Part shown: positions 34,395 through 42,741 of the stretch, piece after piece | Layout of the letters: each line of letters starts with the position of its first letter | Position numbering within the stretch: the stretch's first letter is position 1 | NCBI RefSeq assembly: GCF_000385215.1 | Contig: NZ_ARQK01000039.1 | Span: forward strand, 1 to 48,980 | Reading direction: 5' to 3' | From: Thioalkalivibrio thiocyanoxidans ARh2 | Lineage (GTDB): Bacteria > Pseudomonadota > Gammaproteobacteria > Ectothiorhodospirales > Ectothiorhodospiraceae | DNA length: 48,980 nucleotides | Made by a program: the position numbers and the translations under genes | The notes under the pieces: generated by a model | What the model was told of the DNA's origin: nothing | Seen by the model: the letters and a program-made list of their open reading frames with translations, nothing else | Databases searched by the model: none

Positions 34395-34495
34395 CCGGGA
34401 TTTCGCAATCCGCCGCGGCGTTCCCGTGCCGGCAAAAGGCTGAACGACGGAGGCCGTGTCTTGTCCGCCAGCAACATCGATCCGAGCACGATCGG

Positions 34496-34515
34496 GTACA
34501 TTAATCAGTGTTTCC
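34496..34515 (-). mobile_element. Solo inverted-repeat end (MITE/IS remnant)
   Basis: On the minus strand GGAAACACTGATTAATGTAC follows TTAG. This 20-mer is identical to the start of the element copy at 48738, but the sequence then diverges, so only one end remains. The TTAG is a YTAR-type site and its TAG forms the stop codon of the gene at 34516-34905. Confidence 0.55.
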
Positions 34516-34905
34516 CTAATGTTCCCCGGGGCACCCGCAGCCGGGCTTGTGCATGCGCCGATGCCACTCCTCGCGGATGCGCGCGTAGGCTGTCGTGGTC
34601 ATCAGCAACACATGAACGGTGGAGGGATAGATCCGGCCATCCAGACGCAGGGTCTCGGTCAGCTCCGGGTCCTTGCCCTCGGGGATGTAGAAAAAGTCCT
34701 GCCCCTCGCGCAACTGATCCTTTTGTGCCTTGAACAGGCGAAACGCCGTGCCCTTGGGCACACCGTTCCATTCGTCGATCTGGCGCAGGCTCAGGGTGGC
34801 GTATCCCGCGTGGATGATCGGGTCCGGCGGGGTGGCACTGGCGGAACCCTCGCGCCCGAGAAACAGTCCTGCACTACGGGGGTCTTCGTCGCTTTCGATC
34901 CTCAT
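34516..34905 (-). CDS. Hypothetical protein with putative HTH/antirepressor-like region
   Basis: 129-residue soluble protein that I cannot place. A central stretch ATLSLRQIDEWNGVPKGTA followed by FRLFKAQKDQLREGQDFFYIP has the look of a helix-turn-helix with a following wing, as in some phage-type regulators. It ends in a Cys-rich HKPGCGCPGEH. Start at ATG 34903-34905, 50 nt from the divergent sohB ATG. The stop codon is contributed by the TTAG of a solo mobile-element end, so the original C-terminus could have been changed by that insertion. Confidence 0.6.
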   Translation of the reverse strand: MRIESDEDPRSAGLFLGREGSASATPPDPIIHAGYATLSLRQIDEWNGVPKGTAFRLFKAQKDQLREGQDFFYIPEGKDPELTETLRLDGRIYPSTVHVLLMTTTAYARIREEWHRRMHKPGCGCPGEH

Positions 34906-34955
34906 GCTGGCATTATGGCATGCCGGAAGCCGGCCGACGGAACAGGACGACACGG

Positions 34956-36038
34956 ATGGAACTGCTGCAGGAGTACGGACTTTTTCTCGCCAAGGTGGTT
35001 ACCGCAGTCGTTGCGCTGCTGGTACTCATGGGGGCCTTTGCCGGCGTACTCGCCCGCAGCCGCGAAAAACGGCCCGACCGCCTGACGGTGCGCAAACTGA
35101 ACGATCGCTACCGACGCATGGAGAAGACCATTCGGCACGCGGTCGAGGGAAGTGCGAACTGGCGAGCGCGGCTGCGCAAGAAGCTTGGATGGCCCCGTGG
35201 TGACTCCTCGTCCGGCAAGGACGCGTCCAGCGAAACCCCGAAGCCGGATACCCCGACCGAACACCCCGGCGAGGATTCCGACGACCAGGAACGGCCCAGG
35301 GTGTATGTGCTGCACTTCACCGGCGACATCCGCGCCTCCAGCGTCGACAGCCTGCGCGAGGAGGTGACCGCAATCCTGACCCTGGCCCGCCCCGAACAGG
35401 ACCGGGTGATCGTATGCCTGGAAAGCCCGGGCGGGCTCGTCCCGTCGTACGGCCTGGCCGCCTCGCAACTGGCCCGTCTGCGCGAAGCCGGGCTGGACCT
35501 GACCGTCGCTGTGGATCGGGTCGCGGCCAGCGGCGGGTACATGATGGCCGCGGTGGCGCACCGGATCGTGGCCGCGCCCTTCGCGGTGCTGGGCTCGATC
35601 GGGGTCGTGGCCCAGATTCCGAACCTGCACCGCTGGCTGGAGCGCCACGACATCGATGTCGAGCTGCTGACCGCAGGTGAACACAAGCGCACCCTGACCG
35701 TACTCGGAGAAAACACGGACGAGGGCCGGCGCAAGTTCCGCGAACAGCTGGAAGAGGCCCACGACCTGTTCAAGACGTTTCTTTCCCGCTACCGCCCGTC
35801 CCTGGACCTGGAAAAAGTGGCGACCGGCGAGCACTGGTACGGCGAACAGGCGCACGAGATGGGCCTGGCCGACGAGCTGCGAACCAGCGATGATCTGCTG
35901 TTGGAGATCAGCCGCGAGGCCGACCTGTTCGAGATTACCTATACCCGGCCGCAGCGTCTGAGCCGGCGCATCACGCTGGCGATGGAGTCCATCGTCGAGC
36001 GTGTGCTGCGCGCTCAGGGCCCCGAGGCACGCCTATGA
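34956..36038 (+). CDS. sohB: SohB-type inner-membrane serine protease (S49)
   Basis: 360 residues: membrane anchor at about 10-31, charged linker, then an S49 protease domain (VYVLHFTGDIRASSVDSLREEV). The nucleophile Ser is in VAASGGYMMA and the general-base Lys is probably in AGEHKRTLTV. Resembles SohB, which degrades periplasmic proteins. An acidic, Pro/Ser-rich linker at about 85-120 is longer than in E. coli. ATG 34956 was chosen because the anchor begins there; AGGA is 8 nt upstream. Confidence 0.9.
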   Translation: MELLQEYGLFLAKVVTAVVALLVLMGAFAGVLARSREKRPDRLTVRKLNDRYRRMEKTIRHAVEGSANWRARLRKKLGWPRGDSSSGKDASSETPKPDTPTEHPGEDSDDQERPRVYVLHFTGDIRASSVDSLREEVTAILTLARPEQDRVIVCLESPGGLVPSYGLAASQLARLREAGLDLTVAVDRVAASGGYMMAAVAHRIVAAPFAVLGSIGVVAQIPNLHRWLERHDIDVELLTAGEHKRTLTVLGENTDEGRRKFREQLEEAHDLFKTFLSRYRPSLDLEKVATGEHWYGEQAHEMGLADELRTSDDLLLEISREADLFEITYTRPQRLSRRITLAMESIVERVLRAQGPEARL

Positions 36039-36120
36039 GCCGGACAGACTCGACCTTCGGGGAAGAAGTCCCCCTCACCAGCCGTCCACCCTGCAAAGAA
36101 CCGATTCGGAGGATATGACC

Positions 36121-36621
36121 ATGCGAGACCGTTCCCGCACCCCTGCGTTGCTGTTGTGTCTGCTCGCCAGCCTGGCCTTCTTGGCCCTGCCGCTGAAGGC
36201 GGCCGCCGATGACCAGATGCCCTGGGGCTCGGCCGAGATGATGGACCGCGAATACGAACCGAGGAAGGTGGTCTACGACGTCTACGTGGATACCGAAGAC
36301 GAGCTGAACAGCGTACTCGACCGCGTCAGCATGCTGAACAACGTCTACGAGTCCGATCCGTTCGAGGCCCACATCGTGCTGGTCCTGCATGGCCGGGAGG
36401 TCCCGTTCTTCACCCGCGACGAGTTTGCCGAACGCGAGGAAACCATGCGCCGGGCCAAGTCCCTCACCGAAGGTGGCGTGGTGGAGTTCCGGATGTGCGA
36501 GGCCTCCGCCCGGCTGCGCGGCATTGATCACGATGACGTCCATGGCTTCGTGAACCTGGTGCCCATGGCCGACGCCGAGATCATCGAACTGCAGCACGAG
36601 GGCTACCTGCTGATGCAGTAA
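36121..36621 (+). CDS. Periplasmic DsrE-like protein
   Basis: 166 residues: signal peptide (about 1-29, cleavage near KAAA), then a DsrE/DsrF-like fold (KVVYDVYVDTEDELNSVLDRVSMLNNV, FEAHIVLVLHGREVPFF, GVVEFRMCEASARLRGI). Cys126 aligns with the conserved Cys of DsrE-type sulfur carriers. An exported location suggests a role with periplasmic sulfur compounds, not the cytoplasmic Dsr relay. GGAGGA 8 nt before ATG 36121 is a strong ribosome site; ATG 36115 is too close to it. Follows sohB by 82 nt. Confidence 0.82.
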   Translation: MRDRSRTPALLLCLLASLAFLALPLKAAADDQMPWGSAEMMDREYEPRKVVYDVYVDTEDELNSVLDRVSMLNNVYESDPFEAHIVLVLHGREVPFFTRDEFAEREETMRRAKSLTEGGVVEFRMCEASARLRGIDHDDVHGFVNLVPMADAEIIELQHEGYLLMQ

Positions 36622-36717
36622 GGCCCGCCTGGCGAGCGCATCACCCCGGGCTGATACCCGACCCTCTGGCTGGTCATGGCCGACGCACGGTGGGCCGGTG
36701 ACCGCACCCCGGACCAG

Positions 36718-37692
36718 TCAGCTCGACCCGGATTGTGCCGAGCATCCCTGCGCGGGAGGAAACAGGCGCGGCATCCAGCGCAGGTAGACGAGCATGCCAA
36801 ACAGTTCGACCAGCGACTGCAGCACGATGACCATGACCGCCGCGTGCAGCACCTCCGGCAGTGCAAGGGCGACCGGCAGCACGACAAACGAGTTGCGCGT
36901 ACCCAGGCTGAAGGCCAGCGTGCGCCCCTGCTCGCCGGGCAGGGCGAAGGCCCGGGCCAGTCCCCAGGCCAGCGCTGCCGCCCCGAGCAGGTACAGCGCG
37001 TACACCGGGATCACGCCCAGCAGATCCCGCCCACCCGCAAACACCAGCGGGGCCTCCACCAGCGCGATCAGCCCCACCACCAGCGCCAGCAGCGGAACGG
37101 TGGCAATCGCGAAGCGGTTCTGCCAGACCTCCACGCGACCCCGCATCCTGAGCGCCTGCTCCAGCAAGACGGCCGCCAGCAGCGGCAGCCCGATCAGCAG
37201 CGCCGCCGCGGCGAACACGGTCGCCGACATCAGGCCCAGGGCCTCGCCCGGCCCTAGGATGATAGTCAGGTACACCGGCAGCATCAGGAACTGCGCCGCA
37301 AGACTCACCGGCGTGAACGCCGCGGCACGCGCACCATCGCCCCCGCCCTGTCGGGAAAAGGTAATGAACCAGTCGGTGCAGGGCATCAGCAGCACGAGCA
37401 GGATGCCCAGCCGTATCGCCGGGTCGTCGGGCGCCAGCGGCAGCAGCGCGAGCAATACCAGAGGCACCAGCACGAAATTCCCCACCAGCGCGGCAGCCAG
37501 GAAGCGACGGTCGTTAAAGGCGAGTCGTATCGCCTCCCACGGGATTTGCGCAAAGGTGACAAACAGCAACAGCCCGAGCACGGCCCAAACCCAGGCGGTC
37601 AGCCCCTCGCCAAACCCCGGCCAGAGGCCGGCCAGCACCAGCCCCATCAAAATGGCGGCGAGATAGATCCAGACCTGAAGGCGCTCCAGCAT
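36718..37692 (-). CDS. ACR3/BASS-family transporter (arsenite permease-like)
   Basis: 324 residues, about ten membrane helices, in the bile acid:sodium symporter superfamily. The region LLVLLMPCTDWFITFSRQGGG resembles the Cys-containing motif of ACR3 arsenite carriers, and LGTRNSFVVLPVALALP the second conserved helix. The divergent arsS gene 116 nt away supports arsenite export. Start ATG 37690-37692 precedes the first helix; an upstream extension is not used. Other BASS-family substrates cannot be excluded. Confidence 0.72.
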   Translation of the reverse strand: MLERLQVWIYLAAILMGLVLAGLWPGFGEGLTAWVWAVLGLLLFVTFAQIPWEAIRLAFNDRRFLAAALVGNFVLVPLVLLALLPLAPDDPAIRLGILLVLLMPCTDWFITFSRQGGGDGARAAAFTPVSLAAQFLMLPVYLTIILGPGEALGLMSATVFAAAALLIGLPLLAAVLLEQALRMRGRVEVWQNRFAIATVPLLALVVGLIALVEAPLVFAGGRDLLGVIPVYALYLLGAAALAWGLARAFALPGEQGRTLAFSLGTRNSFVVLPVALALPEVLHAAVMVIVLQSLVELFGMLVYLRWMPRLFPPAQGCSAQSGSS

Positions 37693-37808
37693 CGAGCCAC
37701 GGTACCAGAACCCCACCCGGCATCCGGCTTCGTTGCCCGGGGCACCGGGACGGTTCAGGCTTGGAGATACTCGTTGTACCAATACAGCCCCAGCCGGCAG
37801 CCGATGTC

Positions 37809-38768
37809 ATGTCCCAGCAAGAGCCCCTGATTGCCTACCACGATTTCCCTGCCGTGACGCGCACCCGGCTGGAGACCCTGCAAGCCAACCTCGGCTATGT
37901 CTGCAACCAGACCTGCTTTCACTGCCATGTGAACGCCGGGCCGAACCGGCGCGAGGTCATGCCGCCGGAGGTGATCGACGAACTGCTCGCCTGCTGCGAT
38001 CGCTGTGACATCCCGACCCTCGACCTGACCGGCGGCGCCCCGGAACTGAATCCCGGTTTCCGCCACCTGGTCCGCGCCGCGCGCCAGCGCGGGATACACG
38101 TGATGGATCGCTGCAACCTGACTGTCCTCGGCGAGCCCGGGCAGGAGGACCTGGCGGCCTTTCTGGCCGAGCAGGGCGTCGAGATTGTGGCCTCGCTGCC
38201 CTGCTATCTGGAAGAGAACGTCGATGCCCAGCGCGGCGACGGCGTGTTCGAACGCAGTATCGCGGGCCTCAGGCAGCTCAATGCCCTGGGCTATGGCCTG
38301 CCCGACAGTGGTCTCACCCTCAACCTGGTCTACAACCCGCAGGGCCCCAGTCTGCCGCCCCCGCAGGCCGAACTGGAGGCCGCCTACCACGAGCATCTCG
38401 AGCGCGAGTACGGCATCCGCTTCAACGCGCTGTTCACGATCACCAACATGCCGATCCATCGCTTTGCCAAAACACTTGCGCGTGAAGGCCGTTACAACAC
38501 GTACATGCAGACACTGCGCAGCGCCCATCAGTCGTCCAACCTTGCAGCCGTCATGTGTCGGACACTCGTTTCGGTCGACTGGCAAGGCTATGTGCACGAC
38601 TGTGATTTCAACCAGATGCTGAATATCCCTCTGGGCGCCGGCGATGGCCACCCCGTACACATCAGCGAGCTGACGCCCTCATACCTGTCACAGGCACCGA
38701 TCGCGGTGGGCGACCACTGCTACGGCTGCACGGCCGGCCAGGGCTCCAGTTGCGGCGGGGCGCTATAA
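37809..38768 (+). CDS. arsS: Radical SAM protein ArsS (arsenosugar biosynthesis, DUF3641)
   Basis: 319 residues. The radical-SAM cluster motif CNQTCFHCH has Cys at 32, 36 and 39, and a C-terminal DUF3641-type Cys region ([16 protein letters not shown]) is present with [20 protein letters not shown]. ArsS proteins add the 5-deoxyadenosyl group to dimethylarsenite in arsenosugar formation. No arsM methyltransferase is in the window. Start ATG 37809 was chosen as the nearest to the conserved N-terminus. Faces away from the ACR3-like gene. Confidence 0.87.
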   Translation: MSQQEPLIAYHDFPAVTRTRLETLQANLGYVCNQTCFHCHVNAGPNRREVMPPEVIDELLACCDRCDIPTLDLTGGAPELNPGFRHLVRAARQRGIHVMDRCNLTVLGEPGQEDLAAFLAEQGVEIVASLPCYLEENVDAQRGDGVFERSIAGLRQLNALGYGLPDSGLTLNLVYNPQGPSLPPPQAELEAAYHEHLEREYGIRFNALFTITNMPIHRFAKTLAREGRYNTYMQTLRSAHQSSNLAAVMCRTLVSVDWQGYVHDCDFNQMLNIPLGAGDGHPVHISELTPSYLSQAPIAVGDHCYGCTAGQGSSCGGAL

Positions 38769-38854
38769 GGGAACGGATCGGGAGGCACCGGGCGTCAGCA
38801 TCCCGCGGGCGATTCGTTATAGTGGGGGCCGGACCCAATTCAGCCGGGGGACTC

Positions 38855-39352
38855 ATGGATCGCCCGCCTCATTTCAATCCCTCGGCGCGTGCCGAAGATG
38901 TGCTCGGCTGGCGCGAGTGGGTCGGCCTGCCGGATCTGGGCCTCGGGGCCATCAAGTGCAAGGTGGATACCGGCGCACGCAGTTCCGCGCTGCATGCCTT
39001 CTATGTCGAGAGTTTTTCCCAAGCGGGGCGCGAGTGGGTGCGCTTCGGCATCCACCCGTATCAGCACGACGACCAGACCGAAGTCTGGTGCGAGGCCCCG
39101 GTGCTGGATGTCCGCAATGTCACGGACTCCGGCGGCCATACCGGCGAGCGTTACTTCATCGCGACCCGGGCAAAAATCGGTGATCGAGTGGTTCCTCTGG
39201 AACTCTCCCTGACCAGCCGCGATACCATGCGCTTTCGTATGCTGCTCGGGCGCGAGGCCATGCGGGGGCGCTTCCTGGTGGACCCTCAGGCCTCGTTCCT
39301 GCTCGGCCGTCCCGCTCCACATCTTGCAACACCGGAATCCACGCCCGAATGA
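38855..39352 (+). CDS. RimK-associated retropepsin-like protease (RimB-type)
   Basis: 165-residue protein of the ATP-dependent zinc protease/retropepsin-like group. The active-site motif [15 protein letters not shown] puts the catalytic Asp at 38, followed by [13 protein letters not shown] and [15 protein letters not shown]. Such proteins accompany RimK and can act on poly-glutamylated substrates. TATAGT at 38818-38823 is a possible -10. It overlaps rimK by 4 nt, so the trio is an operon. Confidence 0.85.
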   Translation: MDRPPHFNPSARAEDVLGWREWVGLPDLGLGAIKCKVDTGARSSALHAFYVESFSQAGREWVRFGIHPYQHDDQTEVWCEAPVLDVRNVTDSGGHTGERYFIATRAKIGDRVVPLELSLTSRDTMRFRMLLGREAMRGRFLVDPQASFLLGRPAPHLATPESTPE

Positions 39353-40254
39353 AGCTCGGAATCCTCTCGCGCAACAGCAAGCTCTACTCCACCCGGCGTC
39401 TTGTGGAGGCGGCCCAGCAACGCGGCCACGAAATCCGCGTGGTGGACCCGCTGCGCTGCTACATGAACATCACCGCGCACAAGCCCCAGATCCACTACAA
39501 GGGCGATGTGCTCGACCAGTTCAACGCGGTGATCCCGCGTATCGGCGCCTCCATCACCTTCTACGGCAGCGCCGTGCTGCGCCAATTCGAGATGATGAGC
39601 GTCTATCCGCTGAACGAGTCGGTGGCCATTTCACGCTCGCGCGACAAGCTGCGCAGCCTGCAGCTGCTCTCGCGCCGCGGCATCGGGCTCCCGGTGACCG
39701 GGTTTGCCCACTCCCCCGACGATATCGACGACCTGCTCGCCACCGTCGGCGGCGCACCCTGCGTGATCAAGCTTCTGGAAGGCACCCAGGGCCTGGGGGT
39801 CGTGCTGGCCGAGACCAAGCAGGCAGCCGAGAGCGTAATCCAGGCCTTCATGGGCCTGAAGCAGCACATCCTGGTGCAGGAGTACATCAAGGAGGCCAAG
39901 GGCTCCGACATCCGCTGCTTCGTGATCGGCGAGAAGGTCGTCGCCTCGATGAAGCGCCAGGCGAAGGAAGGCGAATTTCGCTCCAACCTGCATCGCGGCG
40001 GCAGTGCCAGCCTGTGCCGTATCACCCCCGAGGAACGGGCCACGGCGGTGCGCGCGGCCAAGGTGATGGGGCTGAACGTCTGCGGCGTCGACCTCCTGCG
40101 CTCGAACCACGGCGCGGTGGTGATGGAGGTCAACTCCTCGCCGGGCCTGGAGGGGATCGAAAACGCCTCCGGGAAGGACGTCGCCGGCATGATCATCGAA
40201 TTCATCGAGAAGAACGCCAAGCCCAACCGCACCAAGACCAAGGGCCGCGGCTGA
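39349..40254 (+). CDS. rimK: RimK-type peptide ligase (ATP-grasp)
   Basis: 301 residues, ATP-grasp enzyme that adds Glu residues, classically to the C-terminus of ribosomal protein S6. N-domain ([29 protein letters not shown]), ATP-grasp core about 100-287 with [35 protein letters not shown] and metal ligands near [17 protein letters not shown]. Length equals E. coli RimK (300). Starts inside the upstream stop (ATGA) and its TGA overlaps the next ATG by 1 nt. Confidence 0.93.
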   Translation: MKLGILSRNSKLYSTRRLVEAAQQRGHEIRVVDPLRCYMNITAHKPQIHYKGDVLDQFNAVIPRIGASITFYGSAVLRQFEMMSVYPLNESVAISRSRDKLRSLQLLSRRGIGLPVTGFAHSPDDIDDLLATVGGAPCVIKLLEGTQGLGVVLAETKQAAESVIQAFMGLKQHILVQEYIKEAKGSDIRCFVIGEKVVASMKRQAKEGEFRSNLHRGGSASLCRITPEERATAVRAAKVMGLNVCGVDLLRSNHGAVVMEVNSSPGLEGIENASGKDVAGMIIEFIEKNAKPNRTKTKGRG

Positions 40255-41324
40255 TGGCCACACCCCGGGCCGACCGCAACGACGCGATCACCATCGGCGG
40301 GACGACCGTCCGTCCCGGTGAGCGGCGCACGGTGGAGTTGCAGCTCAGCGCCCTGTATACCCACACCCCGACCAACATGCCCGTGCAGGTACTGTGCGGC
40401 CGGCGCAAGGGGCCGGTGCTGTTCGTCAGCGCCGCCATCCATGGCGACGAGATCAACGGCGTGGAGATCATCCGCCGCCTGCTGAAGATCCCGGCGCTGC
40501 GTCGCATGCGCGGCACGCTGCTGGCCATTCCCGTGGTCAACATGCACGGTTTCATCAACCAGAGCCGTTACCTGCCCGACCGCCGCGACCTGAACCGCTG
40601 TTTCCCCGGCTCGCCCAAGGGCTCGCTGGGGGCCCGGGTCGCGCGGCTGTTCATGCGCGAGATCGTCCACCGCAGCACCCATGGCATCGACCTGCACACC
40701 GGGGCGATCCATCGCTCCAATCTGCCGCAGATCCGCGCCAACCTCGATCACTCGGAGACGCAGGCGCTGGCACGCGCATTTGGCGCGCCGGTGATCCTGA
40801 ATTCCGCGCTGCGCGACGGCTCCCTGCGCGAGGCCGCGGCGGAGCGGGATACCCCGATCCTGCTGTACGAGGCCGGCGAGGCATTGCGCTTCGACGAGCT
40901 GTCCATCCGCGGCGGTGTGCACGGCATCATCGAAGTGATGCGGCATCTCGGCATGCTGCCGGCAAGCCGGCGCCGCACCCCGCGCGAGCCGATCATGGCC
41001 CGCACCAGCGGCTGGGTGCGCGCCCCGCAAAGCGGCATCCTGCGCAGCTTCGTGCGCCAGGGCGAACGCGTGGTCCGCGACCAGACCCGCCTGGCGATCG
41101 TCTCCGATCCCTTCGGCGAGACGGAGACCGAGGTCCTCGCCCCGGCCTCGGGGATCATCATCGGCGAGCTCAATCTGCCCCTGATCAACGAGGGCGACGC
41201 CCTGTTTCATATCGCGCAGTTCAACCGGACCGACCTGGCGGTGGAGCGCCTGGAGACCTTCCAGGAGAACCTCGAGGCCAGCGACTACCCCTACGCCGAC
41301 GCCCCGCGCCCGGAAACGCCCTGA
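40254..41324 (+). CDS. Succinylglutamate desuccinylase/aspartoacylase-family protein
   Basis: 356 residues, M14-like zinc amidohydrolase family: AAIHGDEINGVEI gives Zn ligands His63 and Glu66, and GIDLHTGAIH the third. Around residues 245-310 a biotinyl/lipoyl-like beta domain follows (WVRAPQSGILRSFVRQGERV, VLAPASGIIIG). The family removes acyl or Glu groups; with RimK it may trim or recycle glutamate tails. TGATG coupling to rimK. Substrate unproven. Confidence 0.85.
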   Translation: MATPRADRNDAITIGGTTVRPGERRTVELQLSALYTHTPTNMPVQVLCGRRKGPVLFVSAAIHGDEINGVEIIRRLLKIPALRRMRGTLLAIPVVNMHGFINQSRYLPDRRDLNRCFPGSPKGSLGARVARLFMREIVHRSTHGIDLHTGAIHRSNLPQIRANLDHSETQALARAFGAPVILNSALRDGSLREAAAERDTPILLYEAGEALRFDELSIRGGVHGIIEVMRHLGMLPASRRRTPREPIMARTSGWVRAPQSGILRSFVRQGERVVRDQTRLAIVSDPFGETETEVLAPASGIIIGELNLPLINEGDALFHIAQFNRTDLAVERLETFQENLEASDYPYADAPRPETP

Positions 41325-41400
41325 CGTTCACGCTCGCGGGGGATCAAAACCCGCTGTCACCACGTCTACAGCTCGAACTCATTCAACCAGACCTCTCTCC

Positions 41401-42741
41401 ATGACCCGTTTGCCCCTGTGGCTCCATGCCCTGCTCCTGACGGGCGCCCTGTGTGCCAGCCCCGCCCTGGCCCAGGAGATTGCCGAAGAGACCCCGGACG
41501 ACGCCCAGACCGGCGCGGTCTCGGCTGCCGTCAGCATCGATGCGGGCGGGGCCGAGATCCCGGTCGAGCGCTACTCCGCGGATGGCGATGCCGTACTGCT
41601 GTGGTTCCCGTCCGAGTACGGACTGCTGGACGGCCACCGGCAGCAGGCCCTGGCACTGCAGGCCGCGGGCATCGAGGTCTGGCTGGCGGACCCGTTCGCC
41701 GGGCATTTCCTGCCGGAGGCCGCCTCCAGCTTCAACGAGATGCCGACCGAGACCGTAGGCGACCTGGTCGAGGCCGCACACGCGGAGGACGAACGCGCGG
41801 TGTTCGTGTTCGGCAATGACCGCGCCCTGCCCTGGCTGCTCACGGGCCTGTACCACTGGCAGGAGGAGCACCCCGAGGCAGAGCACCTCGCGGGGCTGAT
41901 CATGATGAGCCCGTACCTGCATACCGGCGTGGACACCGACGAGGCCGAGATGCAGCCCATCGTCGGCGTCACCAACCTGCCGATCTACATCATCCAGCCC
42001 ATGCTGTCCCCGCAATTCCAGCACCTGGGGCTGATCCGCTCGACCCTGAGCGACGGGGGCAGCTCCGTCGGGGCGCGCCTGCTCCCCGAGCTGCGGGACC
42101 GCTTCTTCTTCCGGCCCGATGCAATGGAGGCCGAACTCCTGGCACGCGAGATCTTTCACCAGGAGCTCGTCTACGGCATGGACCTGTTGCGCCGCCTGCC
42201 GGCCGCGCGCACCGCCGCCGCATCCGACGACCTGGACCTGAGCGTGAACACGCCCACCGGCAGCGACGTCCAGCTGGATGCGCTGGACGAACCGGTCGCG
42301 GCCCCCGAGCTGGTCCGCCCGGATCTGGAAGGCGACGAACACCGTCTGGAGGACTATCGCGGCGAGGTCGTGCTGATCAACTTCTGGGCCAGCTGGTGCC
42401 CGCCCTGTGTCCACGAAATGCCGTCGATGCAGCTGCTGGAAGACGAGCTGCGCGAAGAGGGCTTTCGTATCCTCGCGGTGAATCTTGGCGAGGACGAAGA
42501 GACCATCCGTGACTTCATCGAGAACGAGGTGCAAACGGAGTTCACCATCCTGCTCGATCCGGACCAGGAGTCCCTGAACGACTGGCGCGCGATGGCCTAT
42601 CCCACCAGCTATGTCGTCGACCGCCAGGGCAACCTGCGCTACTACCTGTTCGGCGCGATCGAGTGGACCGAGCCCGGCGTCGTCGACCAGATGCGCGAGC
42701 TGCTCGAGGAAGACTACGGAGCCCCGGAAGGCGTAGATTAG
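41401..42741 (+). CDS. Exported alpha/beta-hydrolase-like domain fused to TlpA-type thioredoxin
   Basis: 446 residues: signal peptide (1-24), an acidic N-terminal region of about 230 residues that resembles a broken alpha/beta-hydrolase (LLWFPSEYGLLDGHRQQALALQAAGIEVWLAD, FVFGNDRALPWLL, LIMMSP) with no obvious Ser nucleophile, then a TlpA/ResA-type domain (about 295-440) with the redox motif WASWCPPC. It is probably a periplasmic thiol reductant for cytochrome c or copper-site maturation; the N-domain's role is unknown. Ends in a 4-nt overlap with the convergent sulfatase gene. Confidence 0.78.
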   Translation: MTRLPLWLHALLLTGALCASPALAQEIAEETPDDAQTGAVSAAVSIDAGGAEIPVERYSADGDAVLLWFPSEYGLLDGHRQQALALQAAGIEVWLADPFAGHFLPEAASSFNEMPTETVGDLVEAAHAEDERAVFVFGNDRALPWLLTGLYHWQEEHPEAEHLAGLIMMSPYLHTGVDTDEAEMQPIVGVTNLPIYIIQPMLSPQFQHLGLIRSTLSDGGSSVGARLLPELRDRFFFRPDAMEAELLAREIFHQELVYGMDLLRRLPAARTAAASDDLDLSVNTPTGSDVQLDALDEPVAAPELVRPDLEGDEHRLEDYRGEVVLINFWASWCPPCVHEMPSMQLLEDELREEGFRILAVNLGEDEETIRDFIENEVQTEFTILLDPDQESLNDWRAMAYPTSYVVDRQGNLRYYLFGAIEWTEPGVVDQMRELLEEDYGAPEGVD

